Below, in pieces: positions 1-7,378 of a DNA stretch of 12,235 bases; position 1 is the stretch's first letter, and the number at the start of each line of letters is the position of its first letter. The notes under the pieces were generated by a model. The model worked only from the letters and a program-made list of their open reading frames with translations, searched no databases and was not told where the DNA came from. The position numbers were made by a program, and so were the translations under genes. This DNA comes from Methanosphaera sp. SHI613 (lineage in GTDB: Archaea > Methanobacteriota > Methanobacteria > Methanobacteriales > Methanobacteriaceae), in contig MVJJ01000031.1 of NCBI GenBank assembly GCA_003266145.1, positions 1-12,235 of the forward strand. Reading direction: 5' to 3'.

Positions 1-13
1 ATAATTTAAATAG

Positions 14-21
14 TATAAATA
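14..21 (+). promoter_or_regulatory. Candidate TATA box of mtaA
   Basis: TATAAATA lies about 50 bases before the mtaA start codon. An archaeal transcription start about 25 bases downstream would leave a leader of roughly 25-30 nt that contains the AGGAGA ribosome binding site (55-60). The call rests on position and sequence only, in AT-rich DNA where chance matches are common. Confidence 0.45.
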
Positions 22-69
22 ATAAACTTTAATTTGTAAAATAAAAACTAAAAAAGGAGATTAAAAAAA

Positions 70-1098
70 ATGACTGTGAATTATAAGAAAAATTTGGAGG
101 ATGCATTAAATGGAAAAGATGTTGATATAACACCTGTAATAACGGTAACCCAATCCGGTATAATAGACGCAATGGAACTTACCAACACTTCATGGCCTGA
201 AGCACATAAAAATCCGGAACAAATGGCAACACTCGGTGCTTCATTATATGAATTAGCTGGTTTAGAAGATGCTAAAATACCATTCTGTTTAGCTGTGGAA
301 GCAGAATCAATGGGATGTGAAGTAGATTTAGGTTACGGAGCAAGAACACCTGAAGTTGTAAAAAGTCCATTTGACAATCCTCGAGAAATAGAAATACCTG
401 ATGACTTTGAAGAAAGAGGAAGAATACCTGTTATATGTGAAGCTGTTGAAATATTACATGAACGATATGATAACCTACCAGTATGTGTCGGAATCACCGG
501 TCCATTTACAGTTGCAGGCCATATGATTGGAGTAGAAGAAATACTTAAGATGATCAATACGGATTATTATGGAGTTGAAGCTGCAATAGATGTGGCAGCA
601 GAAGCTGTAATGGCATACATAAAAGTATTAAATGAAGTAAAACCAGATGTGATATGTGTAGCAGATCCAACTTCATCAGGAGATTTATTAAGTCCCCTTG
701 ACTTCCAACAATTATCCAGACCAGCACTGGAGGATATAGAAGAAAAGATGAAATCACAAAACGTATTACATATATGTGGACATGTGAAAAATATGCTAAA
801 AGACATGTTATCCTGTGGATATAACGGAATAAGTATTGAAGAAGCAGTAGACATGAGGGATGCACAGGCAGTAAAACATAGTCTTGGAGACATATCACAA
901 GTTTGTGGTAACATATCAACAAGTAAAACATTATATAGGGGAACACCAGAAGAAGTAAGACAGGAAGTACTACAAGCACTGGAAAAAGGCGTTGATGTAG
1001 TAGCACCAAGCTGTGGTATTGCAGCAGCCAGTCCACTTAAAAATATTCAGGCAATGGTAAATGCCAGAAATGAATACTTTGGAATAGACCAACACTAA
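70..1098 (+). CDS. mtaA: Methylcobamide:coenzyme M methyltransferase (MtaA/MtbA family)
   Basis: This cytoplasmic zinc enzyme should move the methyl group from a methylated corrinoid protein (MtaC in the methanol pathway) to coenzyme M, giving methyl-CoM for methanogenesis. The 342-residue length and TIM-barrel fold match the uroporphyrinogen decarboxylase/MtaA family. The zinc ligands are visible as H234-x-C236 in 'LHICGH' and C315 in 'APSCGI', close to the positions known for Methanosarcina MtaA. 'GITGPFT' (141-147) is also typical. The start is supported by AGGAGA (55-60) nine bases upstream. The gene has its own promoter, and no mtaB or mtaC lies on its downstream side; the upstream side is outside the window. 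It ends in a T-tract shared with the converging gene. Methanol rather than methylamine specificity (mtaA versus mtbA) is inferred from the methanol-dependent lifestyle of Methanosphaera, not proved by sequence. Confidence 0.85.
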   Translation: MTVNYKKNLEDALNGKDVDITPVITVTQSGIIDAMELTNTSWPEAHKNPEQMATLGASLYELAGLEDAKIPFCLAVEAESMGCEVDLGYGARTPEVVKSPFDNPREIEIPDDFEERGRIPVICEAVEILHERYDNLPVCVGITGPFTVAGHMIGVEEILKMINTDYYGVEAAIDVAAEAVMAYIKVLNEVKPDVICVADPTSSGDLLSPLDFQQLSRPALEDIEEKMKSQNVLHICGHVKNMLKDMLSCGYNGISIEEAVDMRDAQAVKHSLGDISQVCGNISTSKTLYRGTPEEVRQEVLQALEKGVDVVAPSCGIAAASPLKNIQAMVNARNEYFGIDQH

Positions 1099-1113
1099 TC
1101 TCCTCTTTCCTAA

Positions 1114-1129
1114 TTTTTTTGTAAAAAAA
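1114..1129. terminator. Bidirectional T-tract terminator between converging genes
   Basis: T7 (1114-1120), a two-base spacer and A7 (1123-1129) give a U-tract on both strands. It lies 16 bases past the mtaA stop and just past the stop of the minus-strand gene at 1152. Archaeal RNA polymerase terminates at such U-tracts, so one element can serve both genes. Confidence 0.55.
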
Positions 1130-1151
1130 GTAAATAAATGTTATTAAACAT

Positions 1152-1724
1152 TTATAATAATACCGCATTTAATATTGAAGCGATCAAGATACATATTATC
1201 ATGATTACCATTGAAAGAATCAAATCCTTTAATGGTACCTTGAGTTTAGTTAATGAATTTTTCTTAGAATTAATTAAATATCCTATGAATCGGACTTCCA
1301 TCTTAGTTACCAAGAATGCCCCGCACATGGCAAATACGCTTGCAATTAACATGAAAATGACACTTGGAACTGAAAGAGACGTGTTCAGTTGGTTTAATAG
1401 ATATCCTATTGAAACAGTATTTGCAACAAAAGATAACATTGCAAGTACTGAAAAACTCAAACCCATCACGATGATATACAAGTTATTGTACAACATCATA
1501 GCAAATGACGTTAAAATGTTTGATAAAGTGTCGATACTATTGTTTGATATAAATGACTGACCAAATGAATGATTGGAAAAGGCAATATAAGACTGTGAAT
1601 CCGTAAAGCCCGAGTAAATAGATAATACCAATACAATCAAGGACACTATTAGAAAAATCTTATTTCTTTTGAAATAATCCTTAAAGTTACCTTTGTTAAA
1701 TATATCTTTGATAAATTTTTTCAT
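1152..1724 (-). CDS. Small integral membrane protein, SpoIIM/DUF95-like
   Basis: A 190-residue protein with a basic N-terminus (MKKFIKDIF), a hydrophobic segment at about 23-40 and three or four more membrane segments (about 80-110, 118-140, 166-190). The pattern 'YNNLYIIVMG' (79-88), followed by an Asn at 102 and 'IGYLL' (106-110), resembles the SpoIIM/DUF95 family, which archaea carry although they do not sporulate. The PHGxxE-type motif expected near the next helix is absent: the equivalent stretch reads 'VPSVIFML'. Assignment is therefore tentative and a lineage-specific membrane protein is possible. The start has an AGGGGTG ribosome binding site seven or eight bases upstream. The gene stands alone and converges on mtaA. 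Its biological role is unknown. Confidence 0.6.
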   Translation of the reverse strand: MKKFIKDIFNKGNFKDYFKRNKIFLIVSLIVLVLSIYSGFTDSQSYIAFSNHSFGQSFISNNSIDTLSNILTSFAMMLYNNLYIIVMGLSFSVLAMLSFVANTVSIGYLLNQLNTSLSVPSVIFMLIASVFAMCGAFLVTKMEVRFIGYLINSKKNSLTKLKVPLKDLILSMVIMIICILIASILNAVLL

Positions 1725-1872
1725 AAAACACCCCTTTTATTATATTATATTTTATAACATCAAATTAAAATAATTACTACCCAAAAAAATAGGAAAATGA
1801 TAATTATTTCAATAGTAAGAAAAAAAACAATAGGTATTATTTAATATCCCCTTTTTCATTTTATCATAACAC

Positions 1873-2085
1873 CTATGGTAGGTGCAATTTCCAATAGAAA
1901 TGAGATAAATAATTCATAACGGACAATTTGAGTTTCAGGAAGACTGATTCCAAAGAATTTTGACTGCGTACCTTATCCTTTAACTCATCAAGTTGCTTGT
2001 TAATGTCCTCCTTCAATTTACTATTAGTCTGGTGATTATTCAGTAATTTTATATCCTCATCTAGAATATTATTATTTAAATTATT
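1873..2085 (-). pseudogene. Start-less coding remnant with coiled-coil character
   Basis: Seventy codons are open between a TAA (2088-2086) and a TAG (1875-1873) on the minus strand, with no ATG or GTG near the 5' end. The translation is rich in charged heptad-like residues ('LKEDINKQLDELKDK') and ends in an aromatic, basic tail ('MNYLSHFYWKLHLP'). Codon choice (GAG, GAC, AAG, CTT) resembles real genes here rather than AT-rich filler. The preceding bases give 'KKYFNGFL' and then a stop in another frame, as expected for a decayed or frameshifted gene. Long coiled coils followed by a short aromatic tail occur at the C-termini of some archaeal glycosyltransferases, but that parent is a guess. 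Confidence 0.4.
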
Positions 2086-2263
2086 TTATAGGAATCCGTT
2101 GAAATACTTTTTTAGATTTGAATGATTGAAATCAAATCAATAAAAAAAAATGAATGAATAAAAACAAAACAATAAAATGAATAAATAATATTAATATATT
2201 TGATAGGAATGACAATGATTTTTATAGAGAAAATTGATATTAGAAGATTATACTTTATTAACA

Positions 2264-2280
2264 GATATAATGTATAATAA
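2264..2280 (+). promoter_or_regulatory. Candidate TATA region of the NSS transporter gene
   Basis: 'gatataatgtataataa' provides two overlapping TATA-like elements 40-55 bases before the start codon at 2320. That spacing gives a short leader of about 15-30 nt carrying the GAGGT ribosome binding site (2309-2313). The whole region is AT-rich, so the exact element is uncertain. Confidence 0.35.
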
Positions 2281-2319
2281 TGATAAAATACATACATATT
2301 ATATACATGAGGTATATGC

Positions 2320-3789
2320 ATGTCGAATTTATCCGAAAATAGAAATGATTATGAATGGAAAAGCAGATTTTCATTCTTAATGGCTATGATTGGAGCGGCT
2401 GTTGGCCTTGGTAACATATGGCGTTTTAGTTACGTGCTATATACAAATGGGGGAGGAGCATTTCTGATACCCTACTTTGTAGCCATATTTATCATGGGTA
2501 TTCCTTTCTTAATACTTGAATATGGATTGGGAGCTAAGTTTAAAAATTCTTTGTCAAATATATTGAAGAAGATTAAGCCACAACTAGAAATACTGGGATG
2601 GATTACAGCATTTCTCGTATTTTTAGTTTTGACGTATTATGTTGTCATTATGGCGTGGGATTTACTTTATTTGATTCTTAGTTTTACGAAGGGTTGGACA
2701 TTAAATCCTGATGTATACTTTAATACAAATATAATTGTCGGATCAAATAATCTTGATAATATATTTACATTAGTTATTCCAACATTAATTACTACAATAT
2801 TCGTATGGCTTTTGATATGGTACATATCACATAAAGCACTGGATAAGGGTATTTCAAAGGTAGTGAATGTACTGATACCATTGTTATTTATCATGATGGC
2901 CATCATCGTATTCTATTCATTTACATTACCCGGTATGAGTATTGGTATAAATGCACTTTTAAATCCGAATTGGAATTTATTGCTGGACATTAATGTTTGG
3001 CTTGCCGCATTTGGTCAGATAATATTTTCATTATCAATGGGTCAGGCAATAGCAGTGACCTATGCGGGTTATCTTCCTAAAAAATCAAGATTAGTGGATA
3101 ATGTATTGGTCGTAGTGGCAGCGAATTCCAGTTTTGAATTATTTACTGCATTAGGAGTATTTAGTATTCTTGGATTTATGTCATTTACTAGTGGTTTGAC
3201 AATAGATAAACTTGCTACCAGCGGTACAGGATTATTATTTATAGTATTTCCAGAGATATTTAATGTAATGGGTAATATGGCTTATATCATTGCACCAATA
3301 TTTTTCTTGTGTGTATTCTTTGCAGGTGTAACCTCGGCACTAGCATTTTTAGAGCCTATGGCATTGACCGTTTCAAAGAAATTTAAAATAAACCGTTCAC
3401 GAAGCGTTACATTACTTTGTATATTTGGATTATTACTATCCTTAGTTTATACGACAGCTTCCGGTAATTATATCCTAACAATTGCTGATGCATTTATTAA
3501 TCAATTTGGTATATTGTTAGCTGTTATATTACAGGCAGTTGTATTCGGTTGGAGTTATGGTGTTGAAAAATTAATACCTGTACTCAATGAATATTCAAGA
3601 GTTAAAGTTGGTAAAGGTTGGGTATTTATAATAAAATATATTCTTCCGATATTCCTGTCACTGTTATGGATTATTGGAATGTTTGATTTATTAAGCAATC
3701 AGAATATTATTGAAATTATTATTCAACTATTAATAGCATTTATAATTGTAATCATACCATTAATATTAACTAAACTACCATCAAAGTAG
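2320..3789 (+). CDS. Sodium-dependent transporter, NSS (SNF) family
   Basis: A 489-residue polytopic membrane protein with about twelve transmembrane helices and a LeuT-type fold. It should use the Na+ gradient to import an amino acid or related amine. The family signatures are clear: 'GLGNIWRFSY' (29-38) in the unwound first helix, 'NGGGAFLIPY' (43-52) in helix 1b/2, and 'GIPFLILEYGLG' (60-71) in helix 2. Helix 6 carries 'SLSMGQAIAVTYAGY', where the family usually has a Ser/Gly-rich break. The cytoplasmic N-terminus is short and acidic ('SENRNDYEWKSRF'). The start has GAGGT (2309-2313) six bases upstream. The substrate cannot be read from the sequence. The gene stands alone, with T-tracts after it. 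Confidence 0.93.
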   Translation: MSNLSENRNDYEWKSRFSFLMAMIGAAVGLGNIWRFSYVLYTNGGGAFLIPYFVAIFIMGIPFLILEYGLGAKFKNSLSNILKKIKPQLEILGWITAFLVFLVLTYYVVIMAWDLLYLILSFTKGWTLNPDVYFNTNIIVGSNNLDNIFTLVIPTLITTIFVWLLIWYISHKALDKGISKVVNVLIPLLFIMMAIIVFYSFTLPGMSIGINALLNPNWNLLLDINVWLAAFGQIIFSLSMGQAIAVTYAGYLPKKSRLVDNVLVVVAANSSFELFTALGVFSILGFMSFTSGLTIDKLATSGTGLLFIVFPEIFNVMGNMAYIIAPIFFLCVFFAGVTSALAFLEPMALTVSKKFKINRSRSVTLLCIFGLLLSLVYTTASGNYILTIADAFINQFGILLAVILQAVVFGWSYGVEKLIPVLNEYSRVKVGKGWVFIIKYILPIFLSLLWIIGMFDLLSNQNIIEIIIQLLIAFIIVIIPLILTKLPSK

Positions 3790-3802
3790 TTTATTTTATT
3801 AC

Positions 3803-3826
3803 TTTTTTTTAAAAATAGTTTTTTTT
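3803..3826 (+). terminator. Double T-tract terminator after the NSS gene
   Basis: Two T8 runs (3803-3810 and 3819-3826) begin 13 bases past the transporter stop codon. Consecutive U-tracts are typical archaeal terminators. There is no strong GC hairpin. Confidence 0.6.
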
Positions 3827-3904
3827 GTATTAATTATTTATTAAATATTTATTTCATAAAATAAGTTTTGGATTGAAAGAAGAATTAAATGGAAAATAAT
3901 TTAT

Positions 3905-4306
3905 TTAAGTGGTATCCCACTCTCTAAATAACCATCCTTCTTCTTCTTTATTTTTTAGAATGAAGTGACTCTTCAAGTCCCATATTATTTGAGCACCACT
4001 AAGTCTTGTTTTGATGTAGATTTTTACATCTATTGTAGCATACTTGCCATCAATTTCAATTTTTGGATTTTTAATGGTTGCTTCGACATAATGTAATACG
4101 TCTTTTCGTATATCCCTTAAGAATTCCTGTTTAAATTCTTTCCTTCCGGATCCTCTTACCAATATGAATTTATGATGTAATAAGTCAGACATGTGTTTAA
4201 TGTCTTTTTTACATAATGCACGTGTTAGGCATATTAATCTATCTAGTATAACTTTTTCTTCGCCTTCGAAGTTATCATCAAATTTTAGTTTTATTTTATC
4301 TCCCAT
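3905..4306 (-). CDS. NTF2-like (SnoaL/DUF4440-type) small protein
   Basis: A 133-residue soluble protein with the layout of the NTF2-like cone fold. There are N-terminal helices ('EKVILDRLICLTRALCKKDIKHMSDLL'), then 'FILVRGSGRKEFKQEFLRDI', then paired strands 'KIEIDGKYATIDVKIYIKT' (82-100), 'IIWDLKSHFILK' and the closing 'GWLFREW' (124-130). The 'DGKYATI…W…GW' pattern is usual in this superfamily, whose members act as small enzymes or as ligand-binding and accessory domains. No catalytic Asp/His pair can be assigned, so no reaction is proposed. The start is supported by GAGGAA eight bases upstream. The dehydrogenase gene lies upstream on the same strand with a 92-base gap, so readthrough is possible but a shared function is not implied. 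Confidence 0.6.
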   Translation of the reverse strand: MGDKIKLKFDDNFEGEEKVILDRLICLTRALCKKDIKHMSDLLHHKFILVRGSGRKEFKQEFLRDIRKDVLHYVEATIKNPKIEIDGKYATIDVKIYIKTRLSGAQIIWDLKSHFILKNKEEEGWLFREWDTT

Positions 4307-4373
4307 TATAATTCCTCTTATATGATTATGTTATAGATGAAAGCTAGAAAAATAGTACGTTAAAAAGGAGGGT

Positions 4374-4399
4374 AATAAAAATAGTTATAAATTTTTATT
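4374..4399 (-). terminator. AT-only hairpin at the end of the dehydrogenase gene
   Basis: The 9-bp inverted repeat AATAAAAAT (4374-4382) / ATTTTTATT (4391-4399) has an 8-base loop and ends on the stop codon of the minus-strand dehydrogenase gene. A/T-only stems are weak, but the element is perfect. A T5 run lies just beyond it on the minus strand. It may mark the transcript end. Confidence 0.4.
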
Positions 4400-5337
4400 T
4401 AATCGTATTTGTAGAAACCCTCTCCTGCATTAACACCAGTTTTTCCTTCATCTATTTTTTCTTTTAATTTAGCTGCAATTTTTGCATGTACTGATTCTGG
4501 ATTATTTACTTCCGGATTCATCATTACTATATTATATGCTGTCGTTAGACCAACGACATCCAAAATAGCAAATGGTCCTGCAGGTGCACCTGTAGCAAGC
4601 TTCCATGTTAAATCTATTGTTTCGGGATCTGCTACATCATTTGCATATAATGCTTCTGCGGCACTCAAGAATGGTACCAACATTGAATTCAATATATAAC
4701 CCGGCTGTTCTTTTTTAAGCTTTAACGGTACCATGTTAATATCTTGTGCAAATTGTGCTACCTTTTCGTAGATTTCTTTATCAGTTTGTGAGTGTCCCAT
4801 TACTTCTGCTGTGTTATTTCTCCATATTTCATTTGCAAAGTGTAATGCCAAGTACTTTTCAGGTCTTCCTGTATATTTGGCAAATGTACTTGGAAGTAAT
4901 GTTGATGAATTTGTAACAAGTATTGTCTTTTCAGGCATGTGCTTAGACAATTCTTCATAGAATGGTATCTTTTGTTGTGGATCTTCTGCTATGGCCTCAA
5001 TTATTAAATCAGCATCTTTTGCAGCTTCTTCATAACTTGTCGTCATTTCTATATTTTCATATGCAGAACATACTTTTGCCTTTAATTGATCAATTTCATC
5101 ATCAGATAATTCCTTCTTATCTGTGAATCCCCTACAATATGCTAAGGGGTTTGTTTTCATAGCATCTAATGTTTTCAGGTAGATATCTTTTAATCTGTCT
5201 ATTTTTGGTTGAGCTCTTTCTATTGAAGATTCACTTCTTAACCATATCTTTACATTAAAACCACAGAATGCACTTTGAAATGCTATTTGACTTCCTAGCA
5301 CTCCTCCTCCTGCTACTGTTACGTTTTCAATTGACAT
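4399..5337 (-). CDS. 3-hydroxyacyl-CoA dehydrogenase family protein
   Basis: A 312-residue soluble NAD(P)-dependent dehydrogenase with the two-domain HAD layout. A Rossmann fold begins with G10-G-G12-V-L-G15 ('VAGGGVLGSQIA'), followed by a helical C-terminal domain with 'AGPFAILDVVGL' (253-264) and 'GEGFYKY' (305-311). The expected active-site residues are all present: Ser in 'TNSST' (142-146), His166 in 'LHFAN', Glu178 in 'TAEVM' and Asn217 in 'GYILNSM'. It should oxidise or reduce a 3-hydroxyacyl substrate, probably a CoA ester. The phrase 'HFANEIWRNNTAEVMGH', in place of the usual HFFNP stretch, marks a subgroup I associate with low-GC Gram-positive bacteria, which suggests transfer (inference from memory). 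No other fatty-acid or butyrate gene is nearby. The start has GAGGT seven bases upstream. Confidence 0.85.
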   Translation of the reverse strand: MSIENVTVAGGGVLGSQIAFQSAFCGFNVKIWLRSESSIERAQPKIDRLKDIYLKTLDAMKTNPLAYCRGFTDKKELSDDEIDQLKAKVCSAYENIEMTTSYEEAAKDADLIIEAIAEDPQQKIPFYEELSKHMPEKTILVTNSSTLLPSTFAKYTGRPEKYLALHFANEIWRNNTAEVMGHSQTDKEIYEKVAQFAQDINMVPLKLKKEQPGYILNSMLVPFLSAAEALYANDVADPETIDLTWKLATGAPAGPFAILDVVGLTTAYNIVMMNPEVNNPESVHAKIAAKLKEKIDEGKTGVNAGEGFYKYD

Positions 5338-5367
5338 TTCTAATACCTCACTCTATATTATATTTTG

Positions 5368-5381
5368 TATACTGTAGTATA
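5368..5381. promoter_or_regulatory. 14-bp dyad upstream of the dehydrogenase gene
   Basis: TATACT-GT-AGTATA is a perfect dyad with 6-base arms. It lies 31-44 bases before the dehydrogenase start codon, where the core promoter or transcription start would be. It could be an operator. In DNA this AT-rich a chance dyad is quite possible. The rest of the 286-base gap up to 5623 shows only A/T-rich sequence. Confidence 0.25.
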
Positions 5382-5623
5382 TATCTTTTAATATAAATAA
5401 TTTATCATTATTAATAATGAACAATAAATAAATTTTTTAAAAATCATATCCGATACTTAAAAAAATATAATTCATATAAAAATAATTAAACATTAGATAG
5501 AAAATAAAAAACAAAATAAACAAAGTCCAAAAATCACTAGTAATATGACTTTAAACAGGATTAATGGAAAAAAATATAAACTTTAAAAAAATGGGATAAA
5601 ATAAACAACAATTATATAATGAA

Positions 5624-6130
5624 TCATAACTTTATTAGATATACATCAACAATGTTATCCTCATAAATAAAGTCATAATCATATACTCCTCCATTTTTAA
5701 TAATGGCCTTGACAGATGCAATATTATCATGGAAAGTGGATATTTTTACACTAAGCATACCAATATCTCTAGCATTATCCAGTACCAGTTCCAACATCTT
5801 TGTAGCATAACCTCTTCTTCTTTCACTTGGACAGACACTATATGCAATATGTCCAAAATCAAATAAGAAGTCATTTAAATAATGTCTTAAACAGATAACC
5901 CCAACGATTTTTTCACCAACAATTGCAAAATAAATATCGGTTAAAACCCAATCTTCTGATAATGTATCAATAGAAGCATTGTTGGATACGTATTCCAACC
6001 ATTCATCAAAGGAATCCATTTTATCCAAGAGTTCACTACCATTGATTATCTTTTCATCATTCATTGTGAAGTCATTTTTGAAACTGATAATCTTATCTTT
6101 CAGTTGATGATTCGGTCTGACCAGTAACAT
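5624..6130 (-). CDS. GNAT family N-acetyltransferase
   Basis: A 168-residue soluble acetyltransferase, expected to transfer acetyl from acetyl-CoA to an amine. The core motif A is 'GHIAYSVCPSERRRGYA' (93-109), with the R-R-R-G-Y-A pyrophosphate loop. It is preceded by 'GVICLRHYLND' (77-87) and followed by motif B 'NIASVKAIIKNGG' (136-148). This set resembles the 'predicted acetyltransferase' group COG3981. The start is placed at 6130 rather than the in-frame ATG at 6157, because GAGGTGATT, an almost full anti-SD match, lies immediately before 6130; starting at 6157 would put that site inside the gene. Substrate unknown. The divergent gene at 6243 lies 112 bases away. Confidence 0.85.
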   Translation of the reverse strand: MLLVRPNHQLKDKIISFKNDFTMNDEKIINGSELLDKMDSFDEWLEYVSNNASIDTLSEDWVLTDIYFAIVGEKIVGVICLRHYLNDFLFDFGHIAYSVCPSERRRGYATKMLELVLDNARDIGMLSVKISTFHDNIASVKAIIKNGGVYDYDFIYEDNIVDVYLIKL

Positions 6131-6242
6131 CCAATCACCTCTTATTCTAATTTTCATATATCAGGGATATTATTTAAATTTAACTAAAATAATAAAAATC
6201 TTGATAATCATAAATAATAAAATAAGAAAAAATACGAGAAAA

Positions 6243-6779
6243 ATGGATGATTTTATGACAGATAATTATGAAAGTTCAATTAACGAGATAACCCAGACAT
6301 TAAATCATATAATAAACTTTTTAAATAAAACAGACATCAACTATACAGAGGACTTCTTTGATGAATGTATAAATTTATATGGATTAATAAACTATTCAAG
6401 AAATCAATTCCTACCTAAAACATCATCATTCATTACTGATAACCATGCATTTAACGATATATTCTTCAACTACACATCAGTAGAATCCATGATTCTTGAT
6501 CTGTTTTTGATAATAGAATCCGACATTATAAAAACTTTGGATAAAAACTATGTAGACCTACTCAATACAGATAAAATTAAATCAATCATAACATTTTCCA
6601 GCAAATTATTGGATTTACTTAACAAAATAATAGACACCAGGATAAGATTGAATAAACAGATAATAGATCAAAACGAATATGCTAAGCTAAATAAACAATT
6701 TACTAATGACGTTTTCAACATGCAAAACGATTTCTATAAATTGGTATATGATGAAAAAATAGATTTCAGGGTAAAATAG
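6243..6779 (+). CDS. Hypothetical all-helical protein
   Basis: I do not recognise this 178-residue protein. It is rich in Asn, Ile, Asp, Leu and Lys. It appears entirely helical, with no signal peptide, membrane segment or metal motif, and runs of amphipathic helix such as 'SKLLDLLNKIIDTRIRLNKQI'. The frame is open further upstream, but the first ATG is at 6243, with only a weak GAG before it. A second ATG at 6255 follows GGATGATT and may be the real start. Codon and amino-acid make-up agree with its neighbours. The only gene close by on the same side is the convergent small membrane protein, so context gives no clue to function. Confidence 0.65.
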   Translation: MDDFMTDNYESSINEITQTLNHIINFLNKTDINYTEDFFDECINLYGLINYSRNQFLPKTSSFITDNHAFNDIFFNYTSVESMILDLFLIIESDIIKTLDKNYVDLLNTDKIKSIITFSSKLLDLLNKIIDTRIRLNKQIIDQNEYAKLNKQFTNDVFNMQNDFYKLVYDEKIDFRVK

Positions 6780-6804
6780 TTTTTATATTAAAAATGTTTA
6801 TGTA

Positions 6805-6823
6805 GGATTTTAAATTAAAATCC
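6805..6823. terminator. 19-bp palindrome between converging genes
   Basis: GGATTTTAA-A-TTAAAATCC is a perfect 9-base-arm inverted repeat with a one-base centre. It overlaps the stop codon of the minus-strand gene (6815-6817) and lies 25 bases past the stop of the plus-strand gene. The position suits a shared transcript end. No long T-tract follows on either strand, so the terminator role is tentative. Confidence 0.4.
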
Positions 6824-7042
6824 AGGTTTAAATCCAAAAACTTTTTGAGCTAGTCTAAATGATATCTTATTAACGAATAATGTCACTATAAAGTATGCAA
6901 CTACCCATCTTACAGGCCACCATAATAAGCATACCTCAATCGGCATACCATTAGGTATAGCAAATATTAAAGGCATGATTAAACTCATTATAAGACTAAT
7001 AAAAAAAGCTATTGGATTCCAAAAAATACTTTTCAAATCCAC
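6815..7042 (-). CDS. Two-helix membrane protein, DUF2798-like
   Basis: A 75-residue protein with two transmembrane segments (about 10-29 and 38-58) joined by a short loop ('PNGMPIEVCLLW') and ending in a basic tail ('NKISFRLAQKVFGFKPGF'). The pattern 'FISLIMSLIMPLIF', then a Trp-containing second helix 'WWPVRWVVAYFIVTLF', resembles the DUF2798 family of uncharacterised small membrane proteins. The start codon is GTG at 7042. It is convincing because a perfect AGGAGG lies six bases upstream. Function unknown. Confidence 0.75.
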   Translation of the reverse strand: MDLKSIFWNPIAFFISLIMSLIMPLIFAIPNGMPIEVCLLWWPVRWVVAYFIVTLFVNKISFRLAQKVFGFKPGF

Positions 7043-7378
7043 GTTTATCCTCCTATAATTACATTATTACTTAATTAAATAATCATATATAATACTTTGT
7101 ATGAAAACAAAAGAAAAAAATACATAGGACTAACCAACAATAAAAGCATTTAAATCATTCTTAACTCAATACAACATATAGATATAACTACTGTGGATTC
7201 TATAAAAAAATACAAAAATGTTATTAGAAATTAAAGATAATTAAAGTAAATTATATAATATTATAATATTTTTTTAATTAAATTAGGGTAATCTATATAA
7301 TATTATAGTTCTATAGAAATATATAGGTAAACTAAAATAATATTTGAAGGATTATAGTTTGCATATGGAGGTTGTATT
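7043..7378. other. Divergent intergenic region
   Basis: This 336-base region separates the minus-strand DUF2798-like gene from the plus-strand tail-anchored protein. It is AT-rich. A plausible TATA box for the right-hand gene is 'ctatataata' (7293-7302), and its GGAGGT ribosome binding site is at 7367-7372. I see no other gene, RNA or repeat in it. Confidence 0.5.

Larger units (their letters stand above)
1725..2319. other. Long intergenic region with a coding remnant and AT-rich filler
   Basis: No intact gene is supported here. The right end (about 2110-2319) is almost pure A/T with repeated short motifs such as 'gaatgaataaa', and contains the promoter of the transporter gene. The middle (1873-2085) has markedly higher coding character on the minus strand and is listed separately. 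The left end (1725-1860) holds the ribosome binding site and promoter of the SpoIIM-like gene. Confidence 0.6.

Noticed and set aside
333..1036. Long minus-strand open frames opposite mtaA (333-557, 554-1036, 567-914)
   Set aside because: They lie wholly inside mtaA, have low-complexity Leu/Ser/His-rich translations and no ribosome binding site, and match no family.
1138..1560. Plus-strand frame of 140 codons over the SpoIIM-like gene
   Set aside because: Antisense shadow of the membrane protein; no ribosome binding site, and the minus strand has a good start and membrane helices.
2112..2321. Minus-strand frame of 69 codons before the transporter
   Set aside because: Ile/Tyr/Phe-rich translation of A/T-only DNA, overlapping the transporter promoter and ribosome binding site; composition artefact.
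4366..4373. Strong AAGGAGGG site on the plus strand
   Set aside because: No ATG, GTG or TTG with an open frame follows at a suitable distance; 'taataaaaatag' gives stops at once. Treated as chance.
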